DNA from: Streptomyces sp. JB150
GTDB taxonomy: Bacteria > Actinomycetota > Actinomycetes > Streptomycetales > Streptomycetaceae
Assembly (NCBI RefSeq): GCF_011193355.1
Contig: NZ_CP049780.1
Span: forward strand, 4,931,663 to 4,995,662
DNA length: 64,000 nt
Direction of reading: 5' to 3'
Below the pieces are notes generated by a model. It had not been told where the DNA came from and ran no database searches. It saw nothing but the letters and a program-made list of their open reading frames with translations. The position numbers and the translations under genes were made by a program. Shown in pieces: positions 10,793 to 19,779 of the stretch (position 1 is its first letter; each line of letters opens with the position of its first letter).

Positions 10793-11773
10793 ATGCTGCG
10801 CTTCCTCGTCCGCCGCGCCCTCGGCGCCGCCGTCATCCTCTTCCTGCTCTCCATCGTGACGTTCCTGATCTTCTACGGGATGCCACGTGACCCGGCGCTG
10901 CTGATCTGCGGCAAGTCGTGCACGCCGGCCAACCTGGAGAACATCCGGCATGTGCTCGGCCTCGACAAGTCGATCCCCGAGCAGTACTGGCTGTTCCTGC
11001 ACAACCTGGTCCTGGGCAGCGACGACTACCTCCAGGGCCCCTGCCCCGCGCCCTGCTTCGGCTACTCCTTCCACACCGGTGAGGCCGTCTGGGGCACCCT
11101 CACCGACCGGCTGCCGACCACCATCTCGCTCACCCTCGGCGCGGCCGTCTGCTTCCTCGCCTTCGGCCTGGGCGCCGGACTGCTCGCCGCCTGGCGGCGC
11201 GGCACCCTCATCGACAAGACGGCCACCGCCACCGCCATGGTCGTCAGCTCGATGCAGATCTACTTCCTCGGCCCGCTGGCGCTGGCGATCCTCGTCTACC
11301 AGACCCAGCTGTTCGAGAAGCCGGCGTACAACGAGTTCACCGAGGACCCCGTCGCCTGGTTCACCGGGCTGATCATCCCCTGGGTGATCCTGTCGACCAT
11401 CTTCGCCGCCCAGTACACGCGTATGGCCCGCTCGGCGATGATCGAACAGCTCCAGGAGGACCATGTGCGCACCGCCCGCGCCAAGGGCATGTCCCGGCGG
11501 TACGTCTTCTTCCGCTACGCCTGGCGCGGCTCGCTGATCCCGATCGTCACCATCTTCGGCATCGACATGGGGTCCCTGTTCGGCGGCGCCATCATCACCG
11601 AGTACACCTTCGGCCTGCCGGGGCTCGGGCGGCTCGCGGTGGACGCGGTGGCCTTCAGCGACCTGCCGCTGCTGCTCGGCGTGATGCTCTTCGCGGCCTC
11701 GATGATCCTGCTGTTCAACATCGTCGTCGACGCCGCCTACGCCTTCATCGACCCGCGCGTGCGGCTGTCCTAG
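10793..11773 (+). CDS. bldKC: Oligopeptide ABC transporter permease, BldKC-like (DppB/OppB type)
   Basis: A 326-residue six-helix permease. The first helix (about 10-30, RALGAAVILFLLSIVTFLIF) and the MPRDPA motif are typical of OppB. The extracytoplasmic segment holds four cysteines (CGKSC and PCPAPC). The EAA loop is EDHVRTARAKGMS near residue 225. It pairs with the BldKA-like permease to form the channel. ATG at 10793 has GAGAG upstream. Only 10 bases separate it from the next gene, indicating cotranscription with the two ATPases. Confidence 0.85.
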   Translation: MLRFLVRRALGAAVILFLLSIVTFLIFYGMPRDPALLICGKSCTPANLENIRHVLGLDKSIPEQYWLFLHNLVLGSDDYLQGPCPAPCFGYSFHTGEAVWGTLTDRLPTTISLTLGAAVCFLAFGLGAGLLAAWRRGTLIDKTATATAMVVSSMQIYFLGPLALAILVYQTQLFEKPAYNEFTEDPVAWFTGLIIPWVILSTIFAAQYTRMARSAMIEQLQEDHVRTARAKGMSRRYVFFRYAWRGSLIPIVTIFGIDMGSLFGGAIITEYTFGLPGLGRLAVDAVAFSDLPLLLGVMLFAASMILLFNIVVDAAYAFIDPRVRLS

Positions 11774-11783
11774 GAGCCCTGTC

Positions 11784-12845
11784 GTGACCACTGTGACCAA
11801 GGAAGCCGGCGCGCCGCGCCCGGCCGCCGGGGACGCCTTCCTCTCGGTGCGGGACCTGCACGTCAGCTTCCGCACCGAGGACGGGACCGTCCGGGCCGTC
11901 GACGGGCTCTCCTTCGACCTGGAGCGCGGCCGCACGCTCGGCATCGTCGGCGAGTCCGGCTCCGGCAAGTCCGTCACCAACCTGACCATCCTCGGCCTGC
12001 ACAACCCGATGTTCACCACCGTCGAGGGTGAGATCCTGCTCGACGGCAAGGAGCTGACCACGGCCCGCGAGTCCGAGCTGGAGAGGCTGCGCGGCAACAA
12101 GGTCGCCATGATCTTCCAGGACCCGCTCACCGCGCTCTCCCCCTACTACACGGTCGGCCGGCAGATCGCCGAGCCGTTCCGCAAGCACACCGGAGCCTCC
12201 AAGAAGGAGGCCTGGGAGCGGGCGGTGGAGATGCTCGGCAAGGTCGGCATACCCAACCCGGGGCAGCGGGCCAAGGACTACCCGCACCAGTTCTCCGGCG
12301 GCATGCGCCAGCGCGCGATGATCGCCATGGCCCTGGTGTGCGACCCCGACCTGCTGATCGCCGACGAGCCGACCACGGCCCTCGACGTCACGGTCCAGGC
12401 CCAGATCCTGGACCTGCTGAAGGACCTCCAGCGGGAGTTCGGCTCGGCGATCATCTTCATCACCCACGACCTCGGCGTCATCGCCGACATGGCCGACGAC
12501 ATCATGGTGATGTACGCGGGCAACGCGGTGGAGCGCGGCACGGTCGACGAGGTGCTGCGGGCACCCCAGCACCCGTACACCTGGGGCCTGCTGAACTCCA
12601 TGCCCCGCCTGGACTCGGACGTCGCCACACCGCTCGCGCCCATCCCCGGCACGCCGCCCTCGCTGCTCACCCCGCCGTCCGGCTGCCGCTTCCACCCGCG
12701 CTGTACCTTCCGGGACCGGGTCGGCGGCGACCGCTGTGTCACCGAGCGCCCGCCGCTGGCGCCGGGCCGGGCCTCCGCCTGCCATCTGACGGCGGAGCAG
12801 AAGCGGACCGTCTTCATCGAAGAGATCAAGCCCCGGCTGGGCTGA
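11784..12845 (+). CDS. bldKD: Oligopeptide ABC transporter ATPase, BldKD-like (DppD/OppD type)
   Basis: A 353-residue cytoplasmic ATP-binding subunit. Walker A GESGSGKS lies near residue 57, the ABC signature SGGMRQR near 172 and Walker [13 protein letters not shown] near 191, followed by the H-loop ITHD. The C-terminal oligopeptide/dipeptide extension carries cysteines (SGCRFHPRC...) typical of the OppD iron-sulfur-like site. GTG at 11784. The gene lies between permease and second ATPase genes with gaps of 10 and 19 bases. Its sequence differs from the 21870-22898 paralogue at many synonymous sites. Confidence 0.9.
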   Translation: MTTVTKEAGAPRPAAGDAFLSVRDLHVSFRTEDGTVRAVDGLSFDLERGRTLGIVGESGSGKSVTNLTILGLHNPMFTTVEGEILLDGKELTTARESELERLRGNKVAMIFQDPLTALSPYYTVGRQIAEPFRKHTGASKKEAWERAVEMLGKVGIPNPGQRAKDYPHQFSGGMRQRAMIAMALVCDPDLLIADEPTTALDVTVQAQILDLLKDLQREFGSAIIFITHDLGVIADMADDIMVMYAGNAVERGTVDEVLRAPQHPYTWGLLNSMPRLDSDVATPLAPIPGTPPSLLTPPSGCRFHPRCTFRDRVGGDRCVTERPPLAPGRASACHLTAEQKRTVFIEEIKPRLG

Positions 12846-12864
12846 CGCAGGAGAAAGAGGAGTC

Positions 12865-13986
12865 ATGAAGGAAGACCTCGTCCTCCCCGCCCCGCGCGAG
12901 GCGGCCGCCGGTCCGGCAGGGGAACCGCTGCTCGTGGTGGAAGGGCTGACCAAGCACTTCCCGGTCAAGGGCGGCTTCCCGGTCCGGCGCACGGTCGGCC
13001 AGGTCCAGGCGGTGGACGGCATCGACCTGACCGTGCACGAGGGGGAGAGTTTCGGCCTGGTCGGGGAGTCGGGCTGCGGCAAGTCGACGACGGGCCGGCT
13101 GATCACCCGGCTGATGGAGCCGACCGCGGGCCGGATCGCGTACCGCGGCCGGGACATCACCCATGCCACGCGCAAGCAGCTCGCCCCGATCCGCTCCGAG
13201 ATCCAGATGATCTTCCAGGACCCGTACTCCTCGCTGAACCCGCGCCAGACCGTCGGCAAGATCATCTCGGGTCCGATGGAGATCAACGGGATCAACCCGC
13301 CCGGCGGTCGCGAGAAGCGCGTCCGGGAGCTGTTGGAGATCGTCGGCCTCAACCCCGAGCACTACAACCGCTTCCCGCACGAGTTCTCCGGCGGCCAGCG
13401 CCAGCGCATCGGCGTGGCCCGCGCGCTCGCCCTGGAACCGAAGCTGATCGTGGCGGACGAGCCGGTCTCCGCGCTGGACGTCTCCATCCAGGCCCAGGTG
13501 GTCAACCTGCTCCAGCAGGTCCAGCGCGACCTCGGCATCGCCTTCGTCTTCATCGCCCACGACCTCGCCGTCGTCCGGCACTTCTCGCAGCGCGTGGCCG
13601 TCATGTACCTCGGCAAGGTCATCGAGGTCGGCGACCGCGCGTCCATCTACACCCGGCCCCGGCACCCCTACACCCACGCCCTGCTCTCCGCCGTGCCCGA
13701 GGTGTCCGTGGCCGGCGAGCCCACGGGTCGCCGCGAACGCATCCGCCTCGCCGGCGACGTGCCCTCCCCGATCAGCCCGCCCTCCGGCTGCCGCTTCCGT
13801 ACCCGCTGCTGGAAGGCGCAGGACAAGTGCGCGACCGAGGAACCGCCCCTGACCCGCGCCGCCGGCAACCGCGAGGGCCACCTGACGGCCTGCCACTACC
13901 CGGAGGACCCGACGACCGAGGCCCGCACCGAGGACATCGTCCTGGACCCGGCGCTGGCGGCACTGGAGGAGCACCAGGAGGACTGA
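12865..13986 (+). CDS. bldKE: Oligopeptide ABC transporter ATPase, BldKE-like (DppF/OppF type)
   Basis: A 373-residue ATP-binding subunit, last gene of the operon. Walker [10 protein letters not shown] lies near residue 67, the signature SGGQRQR near 175 and Walker [12 protein letters not shown] near 195; the H-loop is IAHD. The C-terminal oligo_HPY extension contains [13 protein letters not shown] at 12865 has AGGAG about 10 bases upstream. The stretch 13249-13613, covering signature, Walker B and H-loop, is 99.5% identical in DNA to the inverted paralogue at 21141-21505, far above the flanking similarity. Confidence 0.92.
   Translation: MKEDLVLPAPREAAAGPAGEPLLVVEGLTKHFPVKGGFPVRRTVGQVQAVDGIDLTVHEGESFGLVGESGCGKSTTGRLITRLMEPTAGRIAYRGRDITHATRKQLAPIRSEIQMIFQDPYSSLNPRQTVGKIISGPMEINGINPPGGREKRVRELLEIVGLNPEHYNRFPHEFSGGQRQRIGVARALALEPKLIVADEPVSALDVSIQAQVVNLLQQVQRDLGIAFVFIAHDLAVVRHFSQRVAVMYLGKVIEVGDRASIYTRPRHPYTHALLSAVPEVSVAGEPTGRRERIRLAGDVPSPISPPSGCRFRTRCWKAQDKCATEEPPLTRAAGNREGHLTACHYPEDPTTEARTEDIVLDPALAALEEHQED
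13249..13613 (+). repeat. 365-bp inverted repeat, copy 1 (inside BldKE-like ATPase gene)
   Basis: Matches the reverse complement of 21141-21505 with 2 differences in 365 bases (single changes near 13308 and 13529). Just upstream, about 9 of 69 bases differ, and just downstream divergence rises to roughly a quarter. All were counted by eye by aligning the two strands. Confidence 0.92.
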
Positions 13987-13998
13987 GAGGATCGGTCC

Positions 13999-14397
13999 GT
14001 GCTGCATCACGTGGAGCTGTGGGTGCCCGACCTGGACCGGGCGGCCCGCTCACTGGGCTGGCTGCTGGAACGGCTCGGCTGGGCGCCGTACCAGCACTGG
14101 CCCGCGGGCCGGAGCTGGCGGCTGGGGGAGACGTACGTCGTCGTCGAGCGGTCACCGGACCTGCGCGGAGACCACCACGACCGCATGCGGCCGGGCCTGA
14201 ACCACCTCGCCTTCCACGTCCCCGGCGACCGGACGGGTCTCGACGCGCTGGTCGCGCAGGCCATGGACCACGGGTGGACGCTGCTGTTCCCGGAGCGCCA
14301 TCCGTACGCGGGCGGTAGGCGGCACTGTGCCGCCTACCTGGAGAACGCCGACGGCTTCGAGGTCGAACTGGTGGCACGCGCCGTGTCGCCGCCCTGA
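13999..14397 (+). CDS. VOC-superfamily (glyoxalase/bleomycin-resistance-like) protein
   Basis: A 132-residue single-module protein with the beta-alpha-beta-beta-beta pattern of vicinal-oxygen-chelate enzymes. Likely metal ligands are the His in MLHHVELWVPDLD at the N-terminus, the His in LNHLAFHVP near residue 73 and the Glu in GFEVELVA near residue 124. GTG at 13999 follows a GAGAGGAT ribosome site and lies 12 bases after the BldKE-like stop, so it may be read with the transporter. Substrate unknown; members range from antibiotic-binding proteins to dioxygenases. Confidence 0.75.
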   Translation: MLHHVELWVPDLDRAARSLGWLLERLGWAPYQHWPAGRSWRLGETYVVVERSPDLRGDHHDRMRPGLNHLAFHVPGDRTGLDALVAQAMDHGWTLLFPERHPYAGGRRHCAAYLENADGFEVELVARAVSPP

Positions 14398-14454
14398 CTC
14401 CGCGTTCGTCAATTGACTCGACAGGCGAACGCGCGAACCGTCATGCTCCCTCCG

Positions 14455-14958
14455 ATGACACGCACCGACACGCCTCCCGCCTGGGACGAGCGCACTCAGC
14501 TGACCACCTTTCTCGACTACACCCGTGACACGGCCCGCGCCAAGTGCGAGGGCCTGTCCGCGGAGGGGGCCCGCACGGCGCCCCTGCCGGGCTCGCCGCT
14601 GATGACCGTCTCGGGGCTGATCAACCACCTGCGGTGGGTCGAGTACTACTGGTTCCAGGTGGTCTTCCTCGGCGAGGAGGACGAAGGTCCGTGGACCGAG
14701 GAGGACCCGGACCGCGAGATGCGCATCGCGGTGGACATCCCGCTCCCGGAGCTGCTGCGCGCGTACGCCGACCAGTCCGCCCGCTACCGGGAGCTGGTCG
14801 CCGCCCACGACCTGGACGCCCGGTCCCAGGGCACCGTCCGCAGCGGCCTCACGGTCGACCTGCGCTGGATCCTGCACCACCTCATCGAGGAAACGGCACG
14901 GCACAACGGCCACCTGGACATCGTGCGGGAACTGGTCGACGGGACGACCGGGGTCTAG
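14455..14958 (+). CDS. DinB/DUF664-family protein (possible mycothiol-dependent transferase)
   Basis: About 167 residues forming a DinB-type four-helix bundle. Metal-site histidines are visible in LINHLRWVEYYW near residue 45 and in HHLIEETARHNGHLD near the C-terminus. Actinobacterial relatives include thiol S-transferases that use mycothiol. Starts at 14443 and 14455 are both possible; no Shine-Dalgarno sequence is seen, and a TTGACT box at 14413 suggests a short or leaderless transcript. The stop TAG lies in CTAG (14955-14958), exactly where the IS5-type element begins, so the gene was spared or barely altered by the insertion. Confidence 0.72.
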   Translation: MTRTDTPPAWDERTQLTTFLDYTRDTARAKCEGLSAEGARTAPLPGSPLMTVSGLINHLRWVEYYWFQVVFLGEEDEGPWTEEDPDREMRIAVDIPLPELLRAYADQSARYRELVAAHDLDARSQGTVRSGLTVDLRWILHHLIEETARHNGHLDIVRELVDGTTGV

Positions 14959-15823
14959 GCAGTTTCGTTCGGATCACCGGGCGGCCGGAGGAAGATGCCT
15001 GCGATGTGGACTCCGGCCAGGTAGATGGTGGCGGTCTTCTCGTAGCGGGTGGCGATGCCGCGCCACTGCTTCAGGCGGTTGATGCACCGCTCGGCGGTGT
15101 TGCGCTGCTTGTGAGTCTCGCGGTCGAAGGCCGCTGGCCTGCCGCCGCGGCTGCCCCGGCGGAGCCGGTGTGCGCGCTGGTCGTCGGGGACGGGGATCAC
15201 TGCCCGGATGCCGCGCCTGGGCAGGTGCTCGCGGATCGCGCGGGAGGAGTACGCCTTGTCGGCCAGGACCAGGTCCGGCCTGGTGCGAGGCCGTCCCCGC
15301 CGACGGGGAACGCGCAGGCGGGCCATGACGTCGGTGAAGGCCGGTGCATCACCGGCCTGTCCGGCCGTGAGATGGAACGCGAGGGGCCGGCAGCGGCCAT
15401 CGGCAACCAGGTGGATCTTCGTGGTCAGTCCGCCGCGGGACCGTCCGATGGCGTGATCGCCCGGCTCGCCGGCCGGGGCCCCTTTTTGCGGGCTCCGGCC
15501 GCGTGCTGGTGAGCTCGCACAATGGTGGAGTCCACCGACACGGCCCAGGCGAGGTCCTCGTCCGCGTCGGCCTGGGCCACCAGGGCGGTGAACACCCGCT
15601 CCCAGGTGCCGTCGACGGCCCACATCCGCGGCCGGTTGTAGACGCCCCGCCAGTTGCCGTATCTCTCCGGCAGATGCACCCACTGCGTACAGGTCCGGAA
15701 CTTGTAGGCGATCGCGTCGATCACCTCACGATGGTCCCGCCACCGACCACCCCGCTTCGGCGCCCGGTCCGGGAGCAACGGCTCGATCCGCGCCCACTGC
15801 GCATCAGTCAACGGCACACCCAA
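14955..15823 (-). CDS. IS5-family transposase, OrfA-OrfB by predicted -1 frameshift
   Basis: OrfA starts at 15823 (MGVPLTDAQWARIEPLLPDR) with the helix-turn-helix/DUF4096 part and the first catalytic Asp in VSVDSTIVRAHQH. OrfB reads on in the -1 frame (SPQKGAPAGEPGDHAIGRSR), with the second Asp in LVLADKAYSS and the catalytic Glu in NTAERCINRLKQWR. The frames meet at CAAAAAGGGG (minus strand, about 15478-15488), a typical slippery site. OrfB ends NETA followed by TAG; that TAG is supplied by the CTAG target site, not by the element. Both frames look intact, so the element may be active. Confidence 0.88.
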
Positions 15824-15853
15824 CGACCGACTGATCCAAACGAAACCGCCGAG
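14955..15853 (-). mobile_element. IS5-family insertion sequence (two-ORF, IS427-like)
   Basis: An approximately 891-bp element at 14959-15849. Terminal inverted repeats of 17 bases (14959-14975 and 15833-15849) differ at two positions. The left flank is CTAG (14955-14958), an IS5-type YTAR target; the right flank is CGAG (15850-15853), a one-base mismatch to an expected duplication. It encodes a frameshifted DDE transposase on the minus strand with all catalytic residues present. It sits between an intact DinB gene and a 5'-truncated dehydrogenase fragment. Confidence 0.9.
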
Positions 15854-16070
15854 CCGCGACAGCCGCCGTGGAAGGCGTCACCTTCCTGGACGCGCCGGTC
15901 AGCGAAGGCGTGCAGGGCGCGGAGGCCACTACCCTCGCGATCACGGTGGGCGGTGACGAAGCCGCGCTGGAGAAGGTGCGCCCGCTGCTGGAGACGTGCG
16001 CCGGAAGCGTCGTGCGCGTCGGTGACAGTGGCAGCGGCCAGGTCGTGAAGCTGGCCGACAACCTGGGCGG
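15851..16070 (+). pseudogene. 3-hydroxyisobutyrate dehydrogenase-family fragment
   Basis: About 70 codons reading AAVEGVTFLDAPVSEGVQGA and continuing with VGGDEAALEKVRPLLE and SGSGQVVKLADN, unmistakably the middle of a beta-hydroxyacid dehydrogenase (6-phosphogluconate dehydrogenase-like superfamily), including the DAPVSxG substrate loop. The NAD-binding N-terminus is missing at the IS end and the catalytic C-terminal domain is missing where the pspA-like gene begins. It is a non-functional remnant and marks a deletion or insertion boundary of the accessory island. Confidence 0.85.
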
Positions 16071-16081
16071 AGGGGGGATGG

Positions 16082-16792
16082 CTATGCGGCTTTCAGGGCC
16101 GCCAGACGCGCCTCGATCTCGGTTGCGTCGCCGAGTCCTTCGAGCTGCTCGAACTGCGCGTCCACGGAGGAGGCGGCGAGTTCCTCCTTGCCCATGGCCC
16201 GGGCCTCCTCGCGGCGCACCTTCTCCTCGAACCGGCTGAGTTCGCTCGTCGGATCGAGTACGTCGATGCTTTTGACTGCGTCCAGCATGCGGTTCTGTGC
16301 CTCGGCGGACTTCGACCGTGCCACAAGCTGGTCGCGCTTGCCGTGCAGTTCACTGAGTTTGAGCTGCATCTGGTCCAGGCCGGTCTTGAGTTTGTCCACG
16401 ATGGCCGTGTTGGAAGCGATGGTCGGCTCGGCTGCCGTGGCCTCCCTTTCGGACTGCAGCTGCCTGCTCAGGGCGACCTTGGCCAAGGTGTCGAACCTGT
16501 CCGCGTCCGCGGGGTCTCCCGCAGCGCGCAGTTCGTCTGCCTTCTTGCTGGCCGCGAGTGCCTTGCGGCCCCATTCGGCGGCGGCCTCCTTGTCCTCCCT
16601 GTAGTCCTGTTCCATCAGGCGCAGGTTGCCGATGGTGGTGGCCACCGCCTGCTCCGCCTCGTTGATGTTGTTGGTGTAGTCGCGGATCAGCTGGTCCAGC
16701 ATCAGCTGAGGATCTTCCGCTTGGTCGAGCAGGGCGTTGATGTTGGCGCGGGCGAGCTGAGCGACCCGTCCCAAGATGGTTTGCTTGGTCAT
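16082..16792 (-). CDS. pspA: PspA/IM30-family phage shock protein
   Basis: A 236-residue, almost wholly helical coiled-coil protein. It opens with the amphipathic membrane-binding helix (TILGRVAQLARANINALLDQ) and the family motif DQAEDPQLMLDQLIRDY. PspA proteins form ESCRT-III-like assemblies that protect stressed membranes. ATG at 16792 has AAGGAG 8 bases upstream. The stop abuts the dehydrogenase fragment. The partner gene upstream on the same strand (TPM-domain protein) ends 44 bases before this start, so the two are probably an operon. It may be a second PspA beside a core one elsewhere; that cannot be checked here. Confidence 0.92.
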   Translation of the reverse strand: MTKQTILGRVAQLARANINALLDQAEDPQLMLDQLIRDYTNNINEAEQAVATTIGNLRLMEQDYREDKEAAAEWGRKALAASKKADELRAAGDPADADRFDTLAKVALSRQLQSEREATAAEPTIASNTAIVDKLKTGLDQMQLKLSELHGKRDQLVARSKSAEAQNRMLDAVKSIDVLDPTSELSRFEEKVRREEARAMGKEELAASSVDAQFEQLEGLGDATEIEARLAALKAA

Positions 16793-16836
16793 GGCACCTC
16801 TCCTTTGAACAGGTGATGGAAGAAGATCGGGTGGTG

Positions 16837-18882
16837 TCAGAAGCGGCCGCCGCCCATCCGGGCGCGCGTTCCGCCGCCTCCGAAACTGACGACTGGCCCG
16901 GCGCTGTAGCCACCGCCGAAGCCGCCGAGCAGGATCCCGCCGAGCATGGCGCCGGCCAGTCCGCTGCCAGCGCTTCCGACCGCGTACACACCGGGCTCGA
17001 CGGCGACGCCGAAACCCTCTACGTCCTCTTGGGCGAGCAGCAGGGCATCCTGCGCCAGCGCGTCGGCCTGCTGCGCCTCTGCCAGGGCACTGTGCGCATC
17101 CGCCCCGGCACCCCGGCCGGAGAATGCTTCGGCCCGCTCCAGCCTGCGCTGCGCCTCCGCGAGCCGCGTGCGGGCCTCGCTGCCGACGGCTCCCCTGTGG
17201 GTGATGATGTAGTCGAGGGCCTCGCCGACGCTGGACTGCGCACTGAGCAACGTCCGCTCCAACAGCGCCCGTGCGCGCCGTGTGCCCTGCTCGCTCTCCT
17301 GCGCCCCCATGAGGGCCTCGTCGAGCCCGGCATCGGCCTCCTCGACCCGGCGCAGCGCGTCGATGGGGTCGTACTGGCCCCTCTCCATGGCCCTGCGTAC
17401 CTCGGCCGCCACGGTCTCGGCACGAGCGATGCGCCCCTGCAGGGCGGCGGTCGGCAGCTCCTTGGCACCCTGCAGCAGACCACGCGCCTCTGCCAGATCC
17501 GCGTTCGTCTCGGTCAGTGCGCCCGGCAGCGCGCCGGCCGCGTCCGCGAGTTCCCGTGCCCGCCGGTCGACAGCGTCGGTGAGCCGGTTGGCCTGTGCGA
17601 CGGCGGCCTCCGCGGCCCGGACCTGGATCGCGGCCGCGCCGTTGTCGTTGCCTTCCACGGCTTGCCGGGCCTGTCGCAGGCTGCTTTGCGCGAACTGCAG
17701 CCGGCTGTCGGCCTGCTCCACGTCAGTGACCACCGGTTCGGTGGCCGACGAGGCGTACCGCTCGCGCATGGCAGCCAGGGTGGCCTTCGCGCTGACCAGT
17801 CGGCCGCTCGCGGTGTCGAAAGCGGCCTGCGCCGCAGCCAGGGCTCGAGGTGCGTTGCGTTCGAAGCCACGCAACTGGTCGAAGTCCTCGGCCTTCTCGT
17901 CCAGCAGGCGATTGGCCTCCGCGCACCGAGTGAGAATCTCCTGGACCATCTGCAGGTGGGTCGATTCGTCCTCGGGATAGGCGTCGTCGAGTTGCTGCCG
18001 CAGCCGGAACGCCGCGGTCAACTCCCGTTTCGCTGCCTCCACCGCTTCGGTGAACGGCTGGGTCGCCTCGCCGCCGAACTGCGCCGCGGCGAAGCCCAGT
18101 TCCTCCTGGCTGGTGCGCACCGCGTCGTCGGTGCGCACCAGGGCCTGGCGCGCCTGCGCGTCGAGGTCCGCCAGCGAGTCCGGAGACGGCCCGCCCCATG
18201 TCTTTTCGCCGCCACGCGACCCGGCGGCCCGGCGCGACCTGCGTCTGATCAGGGCGGACGCGACCAGAACCACTGGCAGGAGCACCAGGAGAAGGAAGAG
18301 CCAGCTGCCTGTGCCGACACCTACCTGCTCGCCCGGACCCGGCTCGGCCTCTGAGGGCGTCACGTCCACGGCGGGCACGGGCTGGCCTGAGAGCACCGCG
18401 TCGTACCCGCGGGCTGCGCCGATCGCCGCCCCCGCCCAGTCGTTCTGCCGCAGCGCCGGCGCGACGGCTGTTGCGTCGACCTCAACCAGGTCCCGCCGTG
18501 TCAGCGGCGAGCCGGCCTCCACGTAATAGGAGTACTGCCGGTCGCTGGTGGCGACGGCGAGCAGTGCGTCGTCGGCGCCGAGCCCGTTCCTTACGGCTGT
18601 CGCGTTCGCCCACTGCTGTGGGGAGCGGCCGGAGAAATCGTCCACGTACACCACGAACAGCTGCAGTCCGTGTTCGTCGGCCAGCCGGGTCAGCGCCTGG
18701 GCGACCTCGGGTTCCCGGTCGGCGAGGGCCCCGACCCGGTCCGTGATCTGCCCCTGCCGCGACAGATCGACCGGTGCGTCGGCCACAGCGCCGTTCGCCG
18801 TAGCCAGGGTGAGGCCGCCCGCCGTCAGCAGCACGGCCACGAGGATGCGCACGAAGGTATGTAGCCCGGTATTCGTGTGCAT
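16837..18882 (-). CDS. TPM-domain membrane protein with long coiled coil, partner of PspA
   Basis: A 681-residue protein. A signal sequence (about 1-33, LVAVLLTAGGLTLATANGAVA) leads to a TPM (YgcG-like) domain at about 38-165 facing outside. A transmembrane helix follows at about 195-215 (SWLFLLLVLLPVVLVASALI), then a basic stop-transfer stretch, about 400 residues of Ala/Glu/Arg-rich cytoplasmic coiled coil, and a Gly-rich tail ending GGGTRARMGGGRF. ATG at 18882 is preferred over upstream frame extensions because GAAAGG precedes it and the signal peptide follows. TPM proteins are recurrent PspA partners; this one could transmit envelope damage to PspA, which is inference. Confidence 0.85.
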   Translation of the reverse strand: MHTNTGLHTFVRILVAVLLTAGGLTLATANGAVADAPVDLSRQGQITDRVGALADREPEVAQALTRLADEHGLQLFVVYVDDFSGRSPQQWANATAVRNGLGADDALLAVATSDRQYSYYVEAGSPLTRRDLVEVDATAVAPALRQNDWAGAAIGAARGYDAVLSGQPVPAVDVTPSEAEPGPGEQVGVGTGSWLFLLLVLLPVVLVASALIRRRSRRAAGSRGGEKTWGGPSPDSLADLDAQARQALVRTDDAVRTSQEELGFAAAQFGGEATQPFTEAVEAAKRELTAAFRLRQQLDDAYPEDESTHLQMVQEILTRCAEANRLLDEKAEDFDQLRGFERNAPRALAAAQAAFDTASGRLVSAKATLAAMRERYASSATEPVVTDVEQADSRLQFAQSSLRQARQAVEGNDNGAAAIQVRAAEAAVAQANRLTDAVDRRARELADAAGALPGALTETNADLAEARGLLQGAKELPTAALQGRIARAETVAAEVRRAMERGQYDPIDALRRVEEADAGLDEALMGAQESEQGTRRARALLERTLLSAQSSVGEALDYIITHRGAVGSEARTRLAEAQRRLERAEAFSGRGAGADAHSALAEAQQADALAQDALLLAQEDVEGFGVAVEPGVYAVGSAGSGLAGAMLGGILLGGFGGGYSAGPVVSFGGGGTRARMGGGRF

Positions 18883-19410
18883 GAGCCCGCGTGCCTTTCG
18901 GCGACCGGACGGTCCTGCCGGTGAAGGCATGGTCCGGGCCGTCCGGAAGCCGGAGGCGGTGGGTGGCAGCAACCAGCCCGCGTCCACGCCGCCCTTCGGC
19001 CCCTGATTCCGCTCCGGTCGCCCCATCGCCGTCCCCCTTTCGCACGGGCATTTCAACGGCCGCGTACCCGCCCCTTTCGTAATGATTCATGCCACGATGC
19101 GGCTTATCTACTGCCTGTCCATCGCCTGCCAGGGAAAGCCGACAACCAACTGCGCCCTCGGCGCCAAGGCTGTGCTCAATATCCGCCATGCGTGCGCGGA
19201 TAAGGCCAGCTCGACGGGCGTCAGCGAGGCAGGCCAGCGGCCAGCAGGCACGGCGCAGGCGACGCGAACTAGGACGGACCGGTGATTGAACAGGAAACCT
19301 AATTGAACGCGCACATCTTTGCCACATGTGTGTTACTGGAGATACCGGACATACGGGAGACCCCCCAGCGGCCGAAGAGCCAGGGGACAGCAGCCGAAAG
19401 GAAAGACGCC
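18883..19410. other. Intergenic region between TPM gene and WGxxGxxG gene
   Basis: A 528-base gap between divergent genes. No frame resembles a protein family, and base composition around 19080-19350 is AT-richer than neighbouring genes. It should contain the promoters of the TPM/pspA pair (leftward) and the WGxxGxxG gene (rightward). No clear consensus box, operator or RNA structure was identified. Confidence 0.4.
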
Positions 19411-19686
19411 ATGCGCAGAAGCGCCAGCACGGCACTCATCGCCCTTCTGCTCGCTCTCGCGCCGGCAGGCACGGCGTTCAGCCAGAGTGCTGCCGAGCAG
19501 GCGGGCCCGGCAGCGGCCATCGCGGCGGTTCAGGCCCAAGAGGACCGCAACGAGGATGACGATGACACTGGCCTGTGGGGCCTCTTCGGCCTCCTCGGTC
19601 TGGCCGGTCTGATTCCGTGGCGCAAGAAGCGCGACCGCGACCACCAGGGTTACAGGGACTCCACCACCCGCTCCACCGGCATGTGA
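19411..19686 (+). CDS. WGxxGxxG-family small envelope protein
   Basis: A 91-residue exported protein. An N-terminal signal peptide (RRSASTALIALLLALAPAGT, cleavage around AFS) is followed by an acidic DRNEDDDD stretch and a hydrophobic WGLFGLLGLAGL segment matching the WGxxGxxG signature, then a basic RKKR stop and a 20-residue hydrophilic tail. Similar segments have been described as C-terminal sorting tags, although here it is not strictly terminal. ATG at 19411 has GAAAG upstream. It lies divergent to the PspA/TPM pair and is followed by a strong terminator. Function unknown. Confidence 0.78.
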   Translation: MRRSASTALIALLLALAPAGTAFSQSAAEQAGPAAAIAAVQAQEDRNEDDDDTGLWGLFGLLGLAGLIPWRKKRDRDHQGYRDSTTRSTGM

Positions 19687-19688
19687 AA

Positions 19689-19727
19689 GCAGGCGAGCCC
19701 CGCCGCAATGCGGCGGGGCTCGCCTGC
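19689..19727 (+). terminator. Strong hairpin terminator
   Basis: Perfect 18-bp stem (19689-19706 with 19710-19727) and a 3-base loop, beginning 3 bases after the WGxxGxxG stop codon; no T run. Confidence 0.85.
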
Positions 19728-19779
19728 AATCGCATAGGCACCGCCGCGACCGCCAACATTCGAGCGAACCGACCAGCAC

